15,802 bases of DNA from Natrinema soli (GCF_028618695.1 NZ_JAQIVI010000110.1:1-15802), one strand, 5' to 3'; shown: positions 1-7,141, counted from the stretch's first letter. Notes: generated by a model not told the origin, from the letters alone. A program made the numbers and translations.

Positions 1-579
1 GCCGTCCGCGGGCGCGTTCTCGACCAGCGACGGCTCGAGCAGGAACAGCGTCTCGTGGGCCGGGAAGGCGTCGACCTCTCCCTCGAGGAACTCGGCGATC
101 GCGCCGAGGAACGCCGCATCGTCGCCGTACTGTTCGTCGGTCGCGAGGTCGGCCAGCGAGTACGGGCCGGGGAGGACGGCCTGCAGGTCGTCCCCGTCGA
201 TCAGTTCCGCGGTCGCCTCGAGTTCGGTCGCGATGTCGCCGGTCGGCTCGAGATCGTCCTGCACGACGGGCTCTCGGTAGAAGTTGTTGTTGTCGTAGTA
301 GCGGACGATCCCGCGGGTCTCGACGGCGTCCGCGACCGCCAGCGGGTGGGCGAGCATGTCGTCCCAGCGCAGTTGGCCTTCGACGATTCGATCGAGTCCG
401 GCGTCCTGCTGTACCTCGATCACTTCTTCGCGGGCTTCCTCGTAGGCCCCGGTGATCTCTTCACCCTCGTCGCCGCTGATGAGGTCGTGTTTCTGGTGCC
501 CTTTGAGGTCCGAAAGGTCGTCTTTCGCCCAGTCCGGGAGCGGATACAGCCCCGGCGTGGTCGAAACGTACTCAGTCAT
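1..579 (-). CDS. MetE-family methionine synthase (cobalamin-independent type), 3' end cut by the window
   Basis: The first 193 residues are visible and the frame stays open to base 1, so the C-terminal part lies outside. The protein begins MTEYVSTTPGLYPLPDWAK and includes VLPGPYSLADLA near residue 140, which resembles the substrate-domain strand of COG0620 methionine synthases. Members methylate homocysteine to methionine in the cytosol. Archaeal versions are usually single-domain, about 330-370 residues, with the methyl donor uncertain. Haloarchaea often carry two such genes in tandem, so a partner may follow beyond the left edge. The ATG at 577-579 is preceded by an AT-rich box A at 608-617. 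The zinc-ligand region is not in view, so the exact methyl donor cannot be judged. Family assignment rests on my recognition of the N-terminus. Confidence 0.8.
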   Translation of the reverse strand, partial: MTEYVSTTPGLYPLPDWAKDDLSDLKGHQKHDLISGDEGEEITGAYEEAREEVIEVQQDAGLDRIVEGQLRWDDMLAHPLAVADAVETRGIVRYYDNNNFYREPVVQDDLEPTGDIATELEATAELIDGDDLQAVLPGPYSLADLATDEQYGDDAAFLGAIAEFLEGEVDAFPAHETLFLLEPSLVENAPADG

Positions 580-607
580 CGTACGCCCGGCTAAGGTATA
601 CCGACGC

Positions 608-617
608 TTAATATTTT
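608..617 (-). promoter_or_regulatory. Box A (TATA) element for the MetE-like gene
   Basis: The minus strand reads AAAATATTAA here, an AT island in GC-rich DNA. Its centre is about 33 bases before the ATG at 579, which predicts a transcript start near 586 and a leader of about 7 bases. A perfect 8-bp palindrome, GGTATACC (595-602), lies between the box and the start. Confidence 0.5.
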
Positions 618-778
618 CCATACTCACTAATACGCTGCAGTAATTTCTTCGGATTTTAACCGGTACCGGGGTTCGATTCGAGACTCTTGTGAACAGGCAA
701 CACAGGCTGGGAGACGCAGACGGAGGGAGAACTGATTCGGGAGTCAACAGGCTCGAGGAACCGAGAGGATCCCGCGCG

Positions 779-1351
779 TTACCGGAACAGTTCGAGCACC
801 GTCAGCGTCTCGAAGGGGAACGACTCGTCGGCGACGGCGACGGCGCTGAAGCCGTGCTCGCCGGCTTCTTCGACCACCTCGTCGACCCCCGTCAGGCTGC
901 TGACCAGCAGGGAGACGCTGCCGTCGGGCGCGAGCACCCGACCGACGTCCGCGAGGAACGGGTCGATGACGGCCCGACCGTCCTCGCCCCCCGACAGCGC
1001 GCGTTCCATCCAGTCGTCCCACTCGTTTTCGGGATCGGTCGGCAGGTACGGCGGATTGAAGACGACCGCGTCGAACGCACCGTCCCGAAACGGCGAGACG
1101 AGATCCGCCCGCACCGTCTCGACGCCCGCCGACCGGGCCTGGCGGACGGCGTGGGGGTTCAGGTCCGACGCGATCACGCGAGCCCCCGTTTCGTCGGCGA
1201 TCTGGTGGGCGACGTAGCCCGAGCCGGTTCCCACCTCGAGCACGAGATCGCCCCGCTCGAGTCGCTCGCAGGCCGCCTCGGCCAGCAGGTGCGAGTCCTC
1301 GGCGGGCTGGTAGACGTCCGGTTCCTGCGCGCGTCTGTCCTCGAGTCCCAT
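779..1351 (-). CDS. HemK2/Mtq2-like class I SAM methyltransferase (release factor aRF1 glutamine methyltransferase)
   Basis: This is a 190-residue Rossmann-fold methyltransferase, the typical length of the archaeal/eukaryotic Mtq2 (HemK2) branch, which lacks the N-terminal helical domain of bacterial PrmC. Visible motifs are VYQPAEDS (13-20), SAM-binding LEVGTGSG (38-45), acidic D63 in ASDLNPHA, and catalytic NPPY (99-102). SGGEDGR (120-126) is also conserved in the group. By family knowledge it methylates the GGQ glutamine of the translation release factor; small-molecule or lysine targets are known for eukaryotic relatives. Its ATG directly follows the TAG stop of the MscS gene with no spacer. 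A GGAGG Shine-Dalgarno lies inside the end of that gene, so translation is probably coupled. It is the last gene of the L21e-rpoF-DUF655-ksgA cluster. Confidence 0.88.
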   Translation of the reverse strand: MGLEDRRAQEPDVYQPAEDSHLLAEAACERLERGDLVLEVGTGSGYVAHQIADETGARVIASDLNPHAVRQARSAGVETVRADLVSPFRDGAFDAVVFNPPYLPTDPENEWDDWMERALSGGEDGRAVIDPFLADVGRVLAPDGSVSLLVSSLTGVDEVVEEAGEHGFSAVAVADESFPFETLTVLELFR

Positions 1352-2524
1352 CTAGTTCTCCTCCGGTGTCGTCATTTGCTGTTCGCGCGCGTTGTCGTCA
1401 GCAGTTGCGTTCTCCACGGTGGGCGTCGACTCGCTCTCGTCGGCGATCCGGAAGCCGCCGGTTTCGGCGCGCCCTGAGAGTTCGCGCTGCGGGTACGGGA
1501 TCTTGATATCGTCGGCCTCGAACGCCCGCTTGATGGCATTGATCGCGGCGGTCCGGGCCTTCCAGTGGCGTCTGGCGCTCGGCTTGTCGATCCAGAACCG
1601 GACGCCGAGCACGACCGCCGAGTCCCCGAAGGACTTCCCGACGACCTGCGGCGACGGCGCGGCGATCGCCTCGTCGATCTCGTCGATCGCGTTTTTCGCG
1701 AGGTCGGCGGCGCGTTCGACGTCGGTCCCGTAGTCGACCCCGACCTCGATCTCGAGTCGCAGACGACCTCGCTTCGAGCGGTTAGTCACCATACTCGAGG
1801 CGATAACGTCGTTCGGGATCATGATGTACTCGCCGTCGAACGACCGGAGCTGGGTGTTGACGATCGAGATGTCGGTAACGATCCCCTCGTTGTCCTCGAC
1901 TTCGATCCAGTCGCCGATCTCGAAGGGACGGGCGAACATCAGGACGAACCCCGAGAGTACCGTCCCGAGGGTCTGGCGGGCGGCCATCCCGAGAACGATC
2001 CCGAGGAAGCCGGCCCCGACGAGCAGGCTGCCGAGGTTATCGATCCAGATACCCAGAATGACCACGATCGAGACGGACCAGATAATCACCTGCGAGAGCC
2101 GGTGTGTCACCTTGCGCTGGTGGGCCGTCACGGCCGTGGACGAGTTGAAAACCTCCTCGATCAATCGGGCGACGAACCGGGTGACGATGACCGTCACGAC
2201 GAGCAAGAGAAACGAAAAGAGTGCGCGTGCAACGGCGTCGCTGCCTAGCTCGAGATTCGAATAGAGCTGTCGAATCTCGTCCGTGCGGCCCCAGACCCCG
2301 GTCATGATGGCGATGCTCGCGAAGCAGCAGACGATGAGCAGCGACATCGAGATAATGTCCGCGTACAGCGGCCTCGCCCGCTTGCAGAGCCACGCGTGGA
2401 GCCGTCGGTAGGAGAAAAGCACGGCGACCACGGTCCCGACCGCCGCGAGAGACACCGCGAGTTTGAGCTCGGTCGTCGGAATCGCCTCCGACAGCCAGTC
2501 GAGCTCCATCAGTAGTTCGAACAT
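1352..2524 (-). CDS. MscS-family small-conductance mechanosensitive channel
   Basis: The 390-residue membrane protein has five likely transmembrane segments at about 20-38, 58-78, 98-118, 145-162 and 165-190. The last is the glycine/alanine-rich pore helix (SLLVGAGFLGIVLGMAARQT). The MscS beta domain follows, with ARPFEIGDWIEV (198-209) and GEYIMIPN (231-238), then an alpha/beta vestibule to about 345. An acidic, Thr/Glu-rich C-terminal tail of about 40 residues looks disordered. The protein should release solutes when membrane tension rises on osmotic downshift. It lies between ksgA and the mtq2-like gene. The gap to ksgA is 120 bases and I found no convincing box A at leaderless spacing, so it may be read through from ksgA. 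The ATG at 2522-2524 is chosen because it precedes the first membrane segment cleanly. Confidence 0.9.
   Translation of the reverse strand: MFELLMELDWLSEAIPTTELKLAVSLAAVGTVVAVLFSYRRLHAWLCKRARPLYADIISMSLLIVCCFASIAIMTGVWGRTDEIRQLYSNLELGSDAVARALFSFLLLVVTVIVTRFVARLIEEVFNSSTAVTAHQRKVTHRLSQVIIWSVSIVVILGIWIDNLGSLLVGAGFLGIVLGMAARQTLGTVLSGFVLMFARPFEIGDWIEVEDNEGIVTDISIVNTQLRSFDGEYIMIPNDVIASSMVTNRSKRGRLRLEIEVGVDYGTDVERAADLAKNAIDEIDEAIAAPSPQVVGKSFGDSAVVLGVRFWIDKPSARRHWKARTAAINAIKRAFEADDIKIPYPQRELSGRAETGGFRIADESESTPTVENATADDNAREQQMTTPEEN
1358..1364 (-). promoter_or_regulatory. Shine-Dalgarno site for the mtq2-like gene
   Basis: The minus strand reads GGAGGAG within the last codons of the MscS gene. An 8-base spacer separates its GGAGG core from the ATG at 1351. 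This fixes the start and marks the gene as a non-leaderless, operon-internal gene, unlike several leaderless genes nearby. Confidence 0.7.
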
Positions 2525-2644
2525 GCGTTCGTCTCGCCGTCCTGTCGGCCGCGCAGCTTTGAGTATCCGTTGGTTGGTTCGTTCCGTTGGGTAGTTCGAC
2601 GCGAGTCGAGGCGACCACGCATCTCGAGCGTTCGTCGACCGAGA

Positions 2645-3538
2645 TTAGTCGTCGGTGGGTTCGCCGACGTCCCGCGCGAGCTGGGCCAGCGCGGCGAATT
2701 CCGTCGGTGCCATCGCGCCGGCCCGCTTCCGGAGCACGTCCTCGTCCGCCGCGTCGACGACCGCCTCCGGCTCCGAGAGTCCGGAGATGTGACCCGTGTT
2801 CCGAATCGCGTTCCGGATCGTCTTCCGGCGCTGGGTGAACAGGGCCTTGACGAATCGCAGGAAGAACTCCTCGTCCTCGACCGCGTAGTCGGGCTCTCGC
2901 GGGATCGCTCGAACCACCGCGCTCTGGACCGCCGGCGGCGGCGAAAACGCCTCCTTCGGGATCGACTCGACGAGTTCGATATCCGCGTAGTGCTGGCTCG
3001 AGACCGAGAGCCGGCCGTACTCCGACGTGTCGGGCTCGGCGACCATCCGCTCGGCGAACTCCTGTTGGAACATCAAGACCAGCGGCTTCTTCTCCGGAAA
3101 CAGTCGGAAGGCGATCTGGCTCGAGACGCCGTAGGGGAGGTTCGACACCGACGCGGTAAACTCGGGGAGGTCGACCTGGAGTGCGTCGCCCTCGATGACG
3201 GTCAGATTCCCGGCGTCGATCTCGTCGGCGAACTCCTCGCGCAAGAATTGGGCGAGTTCTCGGTCCCGCTCGACGACCGTTACTTCGTCGCCGACCGCGA
3301 GCAACCGGTCGGTCAGCGCGCCCGTTCCGCCACCGATCTCGAGCAGATGGCTCGTGTCGGCGTCGATCTCCCTGGCTCGCGGGGAGTCCCCGCTCGCTTC
3401 ATCCGAGGCGCGTGGCGCCTCGCTCTCGAGGTAGGTCGGCAGCCGGTCCAACACCCGGTCGTCGACGAGGAAGTGCTGGTCGCGGTCCGGATCACCGCGG
3501 ACGCCGGCTCGGGCGATCAGTCCGTCTGGATCTCTCAT
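2645..3538 (-). CDS. rsmA: 16S rRNA adenine-N6,N6-dimethyltransferase KsgA/RsmA
   Basis: KsgA dimethylates two adjacent adenosines in the 3' terminal hairpin of 16S rRNA during small-subunit assembly. The protein has 297 residues. It shows RDQHFLVDD near 19-27, the SAM-binding EIGGGTG (67-73), acidic E90 at the end of the second strand, GDAL with D118, and catalytic NLPY (133-136). C-terminal landmarks are YGRLSV (174-179) and PPPAVQSAV (200-208). An acidic/Ser-rich insertion at about 38-63, before the SAM motif, is a haloarchaeal-style elaboration. The gene lies between DUF655 and the MscS gene. A 316-base gap separates it from DUF655 and contains its own box A about 28 bases before the ATG, so it can probably be transcribed independently as a leaderless mRNA. 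Confidence 0.95.
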   Translation of the reverse strand: MRDPDGLIARAGVRGDPDRDQHFLVDDRVLDRLPTYLESEAPRASDEASGDSPRAREIDADTSHLLEIGGGTGALTDRLLAVGDEVTVVERDRELAQFLREEFADEIDAGNLTVIEGDALQVDLPEFTASVSNLPYGVSSQIAFRLFPEKKPLVLMFQQEFAERMVAEPDTSEYGRLSVSSQHYADIELVESIPKEAFSPPPAVQSAVVRAIPREPDYAVEDEEFFLRFVKALFTQRRKTIRNAIRNTGHISGLSEPEAVVDAADEDVLRKRAGAMAPTEFAALAQLARDVGEPTDD

Positions 3539-3556
3539 TGCCGGCGCTTCGGCTGG

Positions 3557-3574
3557 GGTGCGTGTAAACGCACC
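3557..3574 (-). promoter_or_regulatory. Box A of ksgA embedded in a perfect dyad
   Basis: The minus strand reads GGTGCGT TTAC ACGCACC: two 7-bp arms (3557-3563 and 3568-3574) around a 4-base centre. The TTTACA core is box-A-like and centred about 28 bases before the ksgA ATG, the usual leaderless geometry. The arms flank the TBP site on both sides, where a bound regulator would block TBP. Regulation is inference; the repeat is seen directly. Confidence 0.45.
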
Positions 3575-3620
3575 GTCTCAGACGTCCCTTTTTGCGCCTC
3601 GGGTTCGCTCGCGGGTGCTG

Positions 3621-3643
3621 CACTTGCGGCCTGACCGCAAGTG
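3621..3643. repeat. Perfect 9-bp inverted repeat with 5-base loop
   Basis: CACTTGCGG (3621-3629) and CCGCAAGTG (3635-3643) are exact reverse complements around CCTGA. In RNA either strand would form a stable hairpin. It lies about 85-105 bases before the ksgA ATG and is not followed by a T-run in either direction, so a plain terminator is not the best explanation. Confidence 0.7.
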
Positions 3644-3820
3644 GGAATTGCTCCGTTCTGAATGAACACGCCCGCGATACCGACGAGTCTGCCGTTGACG
3701 CACATCGTTGCAGAATAGAGTCCGCCTCACGTCGCACGTCCCGCTCGGCTACTTCGCGGATCTCCATACGGCAGGCGGCGGTTCCAGGAGCACTCCGATT
3801 CTCGATCTAACCACGTCGGT

Positions 3821-3854
3821 AGGAAAATAGCACCCCTCTCGAGTGAGCGACTCG
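3821..3854 (-). terminator. Possible terminator of the DUF655 gene
   Basis: Directly after the DUF655 stop, the minus strand has a 5-bp hairpin, CGAGT/ACTCG (3850-3854 with 3840-3844), followed about 10 bases later by a TATTTTCC tract. The stem is short, so this is a weak call. Confidence 0.3.
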
Positions 3855-4451
3855 TTACTGGTTTTGCTCCTGTTCGCGCCGACCCACGAAGGTTTGGTAC
3901 TTCAGATCGTCGTCGCGCAACTCCTCGAGGATCCGGTCGACGAGGATCTCGTCCGGATCGTGCAACCCGGACACCCGCTCGGACAGCTCCTCGAAGCTCT
4001 CGAAGGGTTTGCGCTTTCGCTCGTCGAGGATACCGTTCCGGAGTTTCTTCCCGATCCCCGGAAGCAGATTCAGCTGGTGGAGCCGCAACGTGATCGGCTG
4101 GGCGTCGTTGTAGAAGTTGACGAACCGCTCTTCGTTCTCCTCGACGAGATCGGCGACGACGTACTCGAGTTCCGACTGCGCGCCCGAGGAGAGGTCCTCG
4201 TACTCGACGCGGTGGGCCTCGGTGACGACGTCGCGCTCGGCGGGCGGTTCGATGACGACCTCGCTTCCGATGGTCAGTCGCTCGTCCTCGTCGAACGCGA
4301 CCTGATAGAGCTGAAAATCGTCGATCCTGACGGCATAGCCTGCCGGTGACTTCGCGTACTGCGGTCGGCCGTCGTCAGAGAGCCCGTGTGCGAGGTAATC
4401 CAACACGACCGCACGCCGAACGTCCGTCTCGTCGCCATCGGCTTCGCTCAT
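3855..4451 (-). CDS. DUF655 family archaeal RNA/DNA-binding-like protein
   Basis: This 198-residue protein belongs to the DUF655 family, found almost only in archaea and usually encoded next to rpoF, L21e and ksgA. The N-terminal half (about 10-85) is a beta-rich, OB-like region (VVIEPPAERDVVTEAHRVEY). The C-terminal half holds a helix-hairpin-helix element at about 126-160 (LNLLPGIGKKLRNGILDERK), which suggests nucleic-acid binding. The exact role is not established; the neighbourhood points to ribosome or transcription work. I start it at the ATG 4449-4451 (MSEADGDETD). A strong box A at 4476-4484 sits 28-29 bases upstream, and in-frame extension to 4562 would run through that promoter and give an atypical Arg-rich leader. 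It ends QEQNQ. Confidence 0.85.
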   Translation of the reverse strand: MSEADGDETDVRRAVVLDYLAHGLSDDGRPQYAKSPAGYAVRIDDFQLYQVAFDEDERLTIGSEVVIEPPAERDVVTEAHRVEYEDLSSGAQSELEYVVADLVEENEERFVNFYNDAQPITLRLHQLNLLPGIGKKLRNGILDERKRKPFESFEELSERVSGLHDPDEILVDRILEELRDDDLKYQTFVGRREQEQNQ

Positions 4452-4475
4452 TGGGTTTCGATACGGCGACGGCGT

Positions 4476-4484
4476 ACTTAAAGA
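4476..4484 (-). promoter_or_regulatory. Box A for a leaderless DUF655 transcript
   Basis: The minus strand reads TCTTTAAGT, with TTTAA centred near 4480, about 29 bases before the ATG at 4451. The predicted transcript start falls within a few bases of the ATG, which supports the short start. Confidence 0.6.
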
Positions 4485-4597
4485 GTCGGCTCGCTCTCGG
4501 ACGGTCGGACGTCGGCAACGAGCTCGCCGATTCGGTCTCTCGGACACCGTCGATCGTCTCATACGGACTACTGTCCGTCATTTCCAACGGATCCACG

Positions 4598-4612
4598 ACC
4601 CGCAATGCGGGT
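4598..4612. repeat. Short inverted repeat in the rpoF-DUF655 spacer
   Basis: ACCCGC and GCGGGT form perfect 6-bp arms around AAT, 29 bases after the rpoF stop. A second dyad, ACGGAC/GTCCGT around TACT, lies at 4563-4578. The 189-base spacer otherwise shows only the DUF655 promoter. The two hairpins may mark the 3' end of the L21e-rpoF message, but no T-run follows. Confidence 0.45.
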
Positions 4613-4640
4613 GCGCCGGTACACAGTGACAGCAGACCTC

Positions 4641-4997
4641 TCAGGCGTACTGTGCGACGACGTTGAGAATCACGTCGAGTTCGTCTCCCGACAGCGAGTA
4701 TCGCTGCTGTGCGTACACCGACCGGAGTTCGTCCCGGTCGTGAGGCAGGAGGTTGGCGATCTTGTAGGCCGTCGCCTCGTCGACCTTCTCGAGCGCCCGC
4801 AGATCCTCGACGAGCGCCTGGGCCTCCTCGGTTTCGAGGACGGCGAACCGGTTGGCGTGTTCGATCGCTCGCGCGAGCTCGTAGCGCAGCTCGCGATCCT
4901 CGTCCATCGCGCGTTCGGCTTCGATGTCGGCGAGCAGCTCCTTCGTCTCCGAGACCGTCAGGAACTCCTCGTCGACGATCTCTTTGAAGATCGTCAT
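4641..4997 (-). CDS. rpoF: DNA-directed RNA polymerase subunit Rpo4/RpoF (Rpb4 homologue)
   Basis: RpoF pairs with RpoE (Rpo7) to form the stalk of archaeal RNA polymerase, which contacts nascent RNA and assists open-complex formation. The 118-residue length matches the family. Recognisable features are the start MTIFKEIVDEEFLTVSETKELL, a long acidic helical N-terminal region, and the HRDC-like C-terminal helical bundle with EKVDEATAYKIANLLP (about 69-85) and RYSLSGDELDVIL. Its ATG is 6 bases after the L21e stop, so the two genes form a tight bicistronic unit. This L21e-rpoF pairing is widely conserved in archaea. No separate promoter is visible. Confidence 0.93.
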   Translation of the reverse strand: MTIFKEIVDEEFLTVSETKELLADIEAERAMDEDRELRYELARAIEHANRFAVLETEEAQALVEDLRALEKVDEATAYKIANLLPHDRDELRSVYAQQRYSLSGDELDVILNVVAQYA

Positions 4998-5003
4998 CCC
5001 TGA

Positions 5004-5312
5004 TCAGATCCGGTTCTTTTCCTGGTTCTGTGCGCGCATGTGGGCCGCGGTGACGAGCAGCGTCTTCTCCTTGTCGCCGTCGACGATTTGGACCTTGAAG
5101 GCGCTGCCCTGTTTGCCGACGACCTCACCGGTTCGACCGTCGAAGCGCGGGTGGTAGCGTCCGTCCGGAACGCTCGGGTCGATCTTCAGGTGGACCTTCT
5201 CCCCCTCCTCGTACTCCTGAATCGCACGCTGTGGCGGCGACGTACCGCGGTCTCGAGGATCGTTCGCGAGCTTTCGTCGGGTTCCCTGACGAGGGCCATT
5301 AGATTTCGGCAT
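5004..5312 (-). CDS. rpl21e: 50S ribosomal protein L21e
   Basis: L21e is a large-subunit protein shared by archaea and eukaryotes. The 102-residue sequence begins [20 protein letters not shown] and carries the SH3-like barrel core [20 protein letters not shown] followed by [20 protein letters not shown]. It ends [13 protein letters not shown]. The ATG at 5310-5312 is preferred over an in-frame extension to 5432. The family always starts MPxSNGP-like, and a good box A (5341-5349) lies only about 33 bases upstream. It is the first gene of the cluster and is followed by rpoF after 6 bases. Confidence 0.95.
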   Translation of the reverse strand: MPKSNGPRQGTRRKLANDPRDRGTSPPQRAIQEYEEGEKVHLKIDPSVPDGRYHPRFDGRTGEVVGKQGSAFKVQIVDGDKEKTLLVTAAHMRAQNQEKNRI

Positions 5313-5340
5313 AGTCGTACGACCGCTTTGTCCGGTGACG

Positions 5341-5349
5341 GTTATAAAA
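5341..5349 (-). promoter_or_regulatory. Box A promoter of the L21e-rpoF unit
   Basis: The minus strand reads TTTTATAAC, a near-ideal haloarchaeal TATA element. It is centred about 33 bases before the L21e ATG and predicts a leader of about 7 bases. Confidence 0.7.
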
Positions 5350-5387
5350 CACACGTATTCCCACGCACCTTTTTTCGCAGGGTCCTC

Positions 5388-5404
5388 GGTCAGCGTAGCT
5401 GACC
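5388..5404. repeat. Perfect 7-bp inverted repeat upstream of the L21e promoter
   Basis: GGTCAGC and GCTGACC form exact arms around GTA. It lies between the terminator-like tracts and the L21e box A, about 40 bases upstream of that box. It could be a second terminator stem or an upstream operator. Confidence 0.45.
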
Positions 5405-5416
5405 TCGAACCCCGCC

Positions 5417-5461
5417 AAAAAATCTGCGCCAAAAAAGGCCGCGCTCGCTCCGCTCGCGCGG
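5417..5461 (-). terminator. Terminator-like hairpin and double T-run after the CMAH-like gene
   Basis: On the minus strand, CCGCGC/GCGCGG arms (5456-5461 and 5439-5444) are followed by two T6 tracts (5431-5436 and 5417-5422). The T6 tracts lie in an exact 10-bp direct repeat, CGCCAAAAAA on the plus strand (5413-5422 and 5427-5436). A GC-rich stem plus T-tracts about 110-150 bases after the gene fits a factor-independent archaeal terminator and insulates the L21e promoter. Confidence 0.55.
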
Positions 5462-5568
5462 TATGACTACCCTCGGTGGATCGTCGTGGTGGATCAGCGT
5501 TTCTCCGCCCATCGGCGGATCTTCGGGTGAGAAACTGCGAGAATAACGGCTCTCGGTCCGCAAATCGG

Positions 5569-6930
5569 TCACGCGTGCAGGAAACTCATCGAGTAGAACA
5601 GCGAGCGCTCGTAAACGTCCGGTTCGATCGAAAAGCCGAGATGCGAGCCGATGTAGGCGTTGTTGAAGTGAGCGTACCGCGGCCCCTTCAGGATCCGCAG
5701 CGTCAGTCGGGGATCCATCTCCATTCGGACCCGTCGCCGGTCGGTTCGCGCCGGTACTCCGTCGACGATTTCGTGGCCGCTCCCGTCCGCGGTAAACCGC
5801 AGGTAGTGGTCGTCGACCAGCGAGAGGACGACTTCCGTCTCCGATTCGAACCCGATCCCGCGGCGCTTGGCGTCGAAGTTCTCGTAGGCCGCCGGGACGT
5901 ACTCCCCGAACTCCTCGAGGGTCGGCATCGGATCCGACTCGTAGGTGAACTCCCGGTCCGCGAGTTCGGTCTCGATATATGCTCGGCGCTCGTCGGGATC
6001 GATCGGCGTGTAGGGAGCCGACTGCTCGCCAGCGGCGACGTCGAACCACTCGCCGCTGTTGAGGAGGACGCACTCGGATCCGTCGTCGATCCGTTCCTCG
6101 CTCTCGAAATAGTCGCGCGCCTGCGCCCGCGTCGACCGCGCCACGTACTCGTTCAGCTCCGCGAGATCGCCCGCGAGCGTGTAGCTGCCGGCGAAGGGCA
6201 TGTAGTAGTCCGGCTCGAGCAATTCGAGGAAGCCGACGGCGTTCTCGAGCGACTGGAGCCGGCGGGCCTCGCGCTCTTCGATCAACGCTTCGTGGGAGTA
6301 GTCGATCCGGCCCTGGGGATAGCCGCCGGCGAAGGTGTACTGGAGCATAGCCAGATCGATCTCGCCGTACTGCCGTTTGACGCGGCCGGCGGCGCGTTGA
6401 GACATCGGCCACCGACAGTCGTTCAGGTTGAGGACGGTACGCTCGCCGTCGTCGAAGACGGCCATCGAGTCGATCTGCGTCGAGCCGTCGACGCCCTGAC
6501 TACTGGCGTCTTCGGCCATCCACGGACAGGCGAAGTGGTTGCCACAGACCGCGGGATCGCAGTCGTCGGACGCGAGCGCGTTCATATGCAGGTCGCCGCC
6601 GAGGTGGATCCGCTCGTCGTGAGGGAGTTCGCGAACGTCGAACCCGGCGGCCTCGATGTTGTGTCTGAGGAAGTCCCACTTGTAGTCGTGGATCAGGACC
6701 GGGATCTCGGAGTCGAGACGCTCGAGCGTCTCGCGGTGGCAGTGATCGGGATGGATGTGCGAGACGTAAATGTAGTCGACGTCGTCGACGTCTTCGGGGT
6801 CGAACTCGACCGGCGGATAGTGCGCCCAGGCACCGTAGAACGCGCCGTCGAGGATCCAGGGGTCACAGAGGACCGAAACGTCGCCCGATTCGACGACGAC
6901 CGTTGATGACTTGATGTGTCGGACGCGCAT
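5569..6930 (-). CDS. Metallo-beta-lactamase-fold protein related to CMP-N-acetylneuraminate hydroxylase (CMAH), without a Rieske domain
   Basis: The 453-residue protein carries the MBL metal motif SHIHPDH (57-63: H58, H60, D62, H63) after a UlaG-like start ([22 protein letters not shown]). Later blocks align by eye with the MBL part of vertebrate [14 protein letters not shown] (166-175) with CMAH ILNTVDCTRP, FAGGYP (200-205) with an FAGG block, and [10 protein letters not shown] (241-250) with IYCPFAGYF. The C-terminal [20 protein letters not shown] resembles the CMAH tail that ends in its YIGFQ block. CMAH uses an N-terminal Rieske iron-sulfur domain to hydroxylate CMP-Neu5Ac; that domain is absent here, and its substrate is unknown. 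A box A at 6953-6961 centred 27 bases upstream supports the ATG at 6928-6930; an in-frame ATG at 6940-6942 is only about 15 bases from the box. The gene is divergent from the MetB-like gene. Confidence 0.8.
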   Translation of the reverse strand: MRVRHIKSSTVVVESGDVSVLCDPWILDGAFYGAWAHYPPVEFDPEDVDDVDYIYVSHIHPDHCHRETLERLDSEIPVLIHDYKWDFLRHNIEAAGFDVRELPHDERIHLGGDLHMNALASDDCDPAVCGNHFACPWMAEDASSQGVDGSTQIDSMAVFDDGERTVLNLNDCRWPMSQRAAGRVKRQYGEIDLAMLQYTFAGGYPQGRIDYSHEALIEEREARRLQSLENAVGFLELLEPDYYMPFAGSYTLAGDLAELNEYVARSTRAQARDYFESEERIDDGSECVLLNSGEWFDVAAGEQSAPYTPIDPDERRAYIETELADREFTYESDPMPTLEEFGEYVPAAYENFDAKRRGIGFESETEVVLSLVDDHYLRFTADGSGHEIVDGVPARTDRRRVRMEMDPRLTLRILKGPRYAHFNNAYIGSHLGFSIEPDVYERSLFYSMSFLHA

Positions 6931-6952
6931 ACGAAACGACATGACAATCGAA

Positions 6953-6961
6953 CATATATAC
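6953..6961 (-). promoter_or_regulatory. Box A for the CMAH-like gene
   Basis: The minus strand reads GTATATATG. The distance from its centre to the ATG at 6930 is about 27 bases, so the message is probably leaderless and starts at the second of two in-frame ATGs. Confidence 0.6.
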
Positions 6962-7141
6962 TATCCCGAGAATCACACAGCATGAGAACTGATTTCCGGT
7001 GGTGACTGACAGTCGGGCTGACTCGCGCGCTCTCACGGTCGAGTCAGGCCCGTCCGTCGCACACGCCTCCGCCGACTGCCACTACTCGTACGATTCGCCG
7101 CGCCCGCTCCGATGACCCTCGACACTTTCCGACAGCCGGCA

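Larger units (their letters stand above)
3539..3854. other. 316-bp intergenic region between DUF655 and ksgA
   Basis: I see no convincing gene. Short open frames exist on both strands but their proteins are Arg/Ser-rich, unlike the acidic genes around them. The region holds the ksgA promoter dyad (3557-3574), an isolated perfect 9-bp inverted repeat (3621-3643), and a weak terminator-like end for DUF655 (3821-3854). Confidence 0.6.

Noticed and set aside
667..690. GGTTCGATTCGAG resembles a tRNA T-arm loop
   Set aside because: The flanking bases do not form a 5-bp stem and there is no acceptor, D or anticodon arm around it.
3600..3720. Possible C/D box sRNA in the DUF655-ksgA gap
   Set aside because: CTGA tetramers and a TGAATGA are present, but the ordered C-D'-C'-D arrangement is not.
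3492..3810. Small open frames on both strands in the DUF655-ksgA gap
   Set aside because: Their products are basic and Arg/Ser-rich, unlike haloarchaeal proteins, with no motif; one also overlaps the ksgA start.
4452..4562. N-terminal extension of the DUF655 protein
   Set aside because: It is Arg-rich and passes through the box A at 4476-4484; the leaderless ATG at 4451 fits better.
5313..5432. N-terminal extension of L21e
   Set aside because: It would contain the box A, and the family start MPKSNGP is at 5312.
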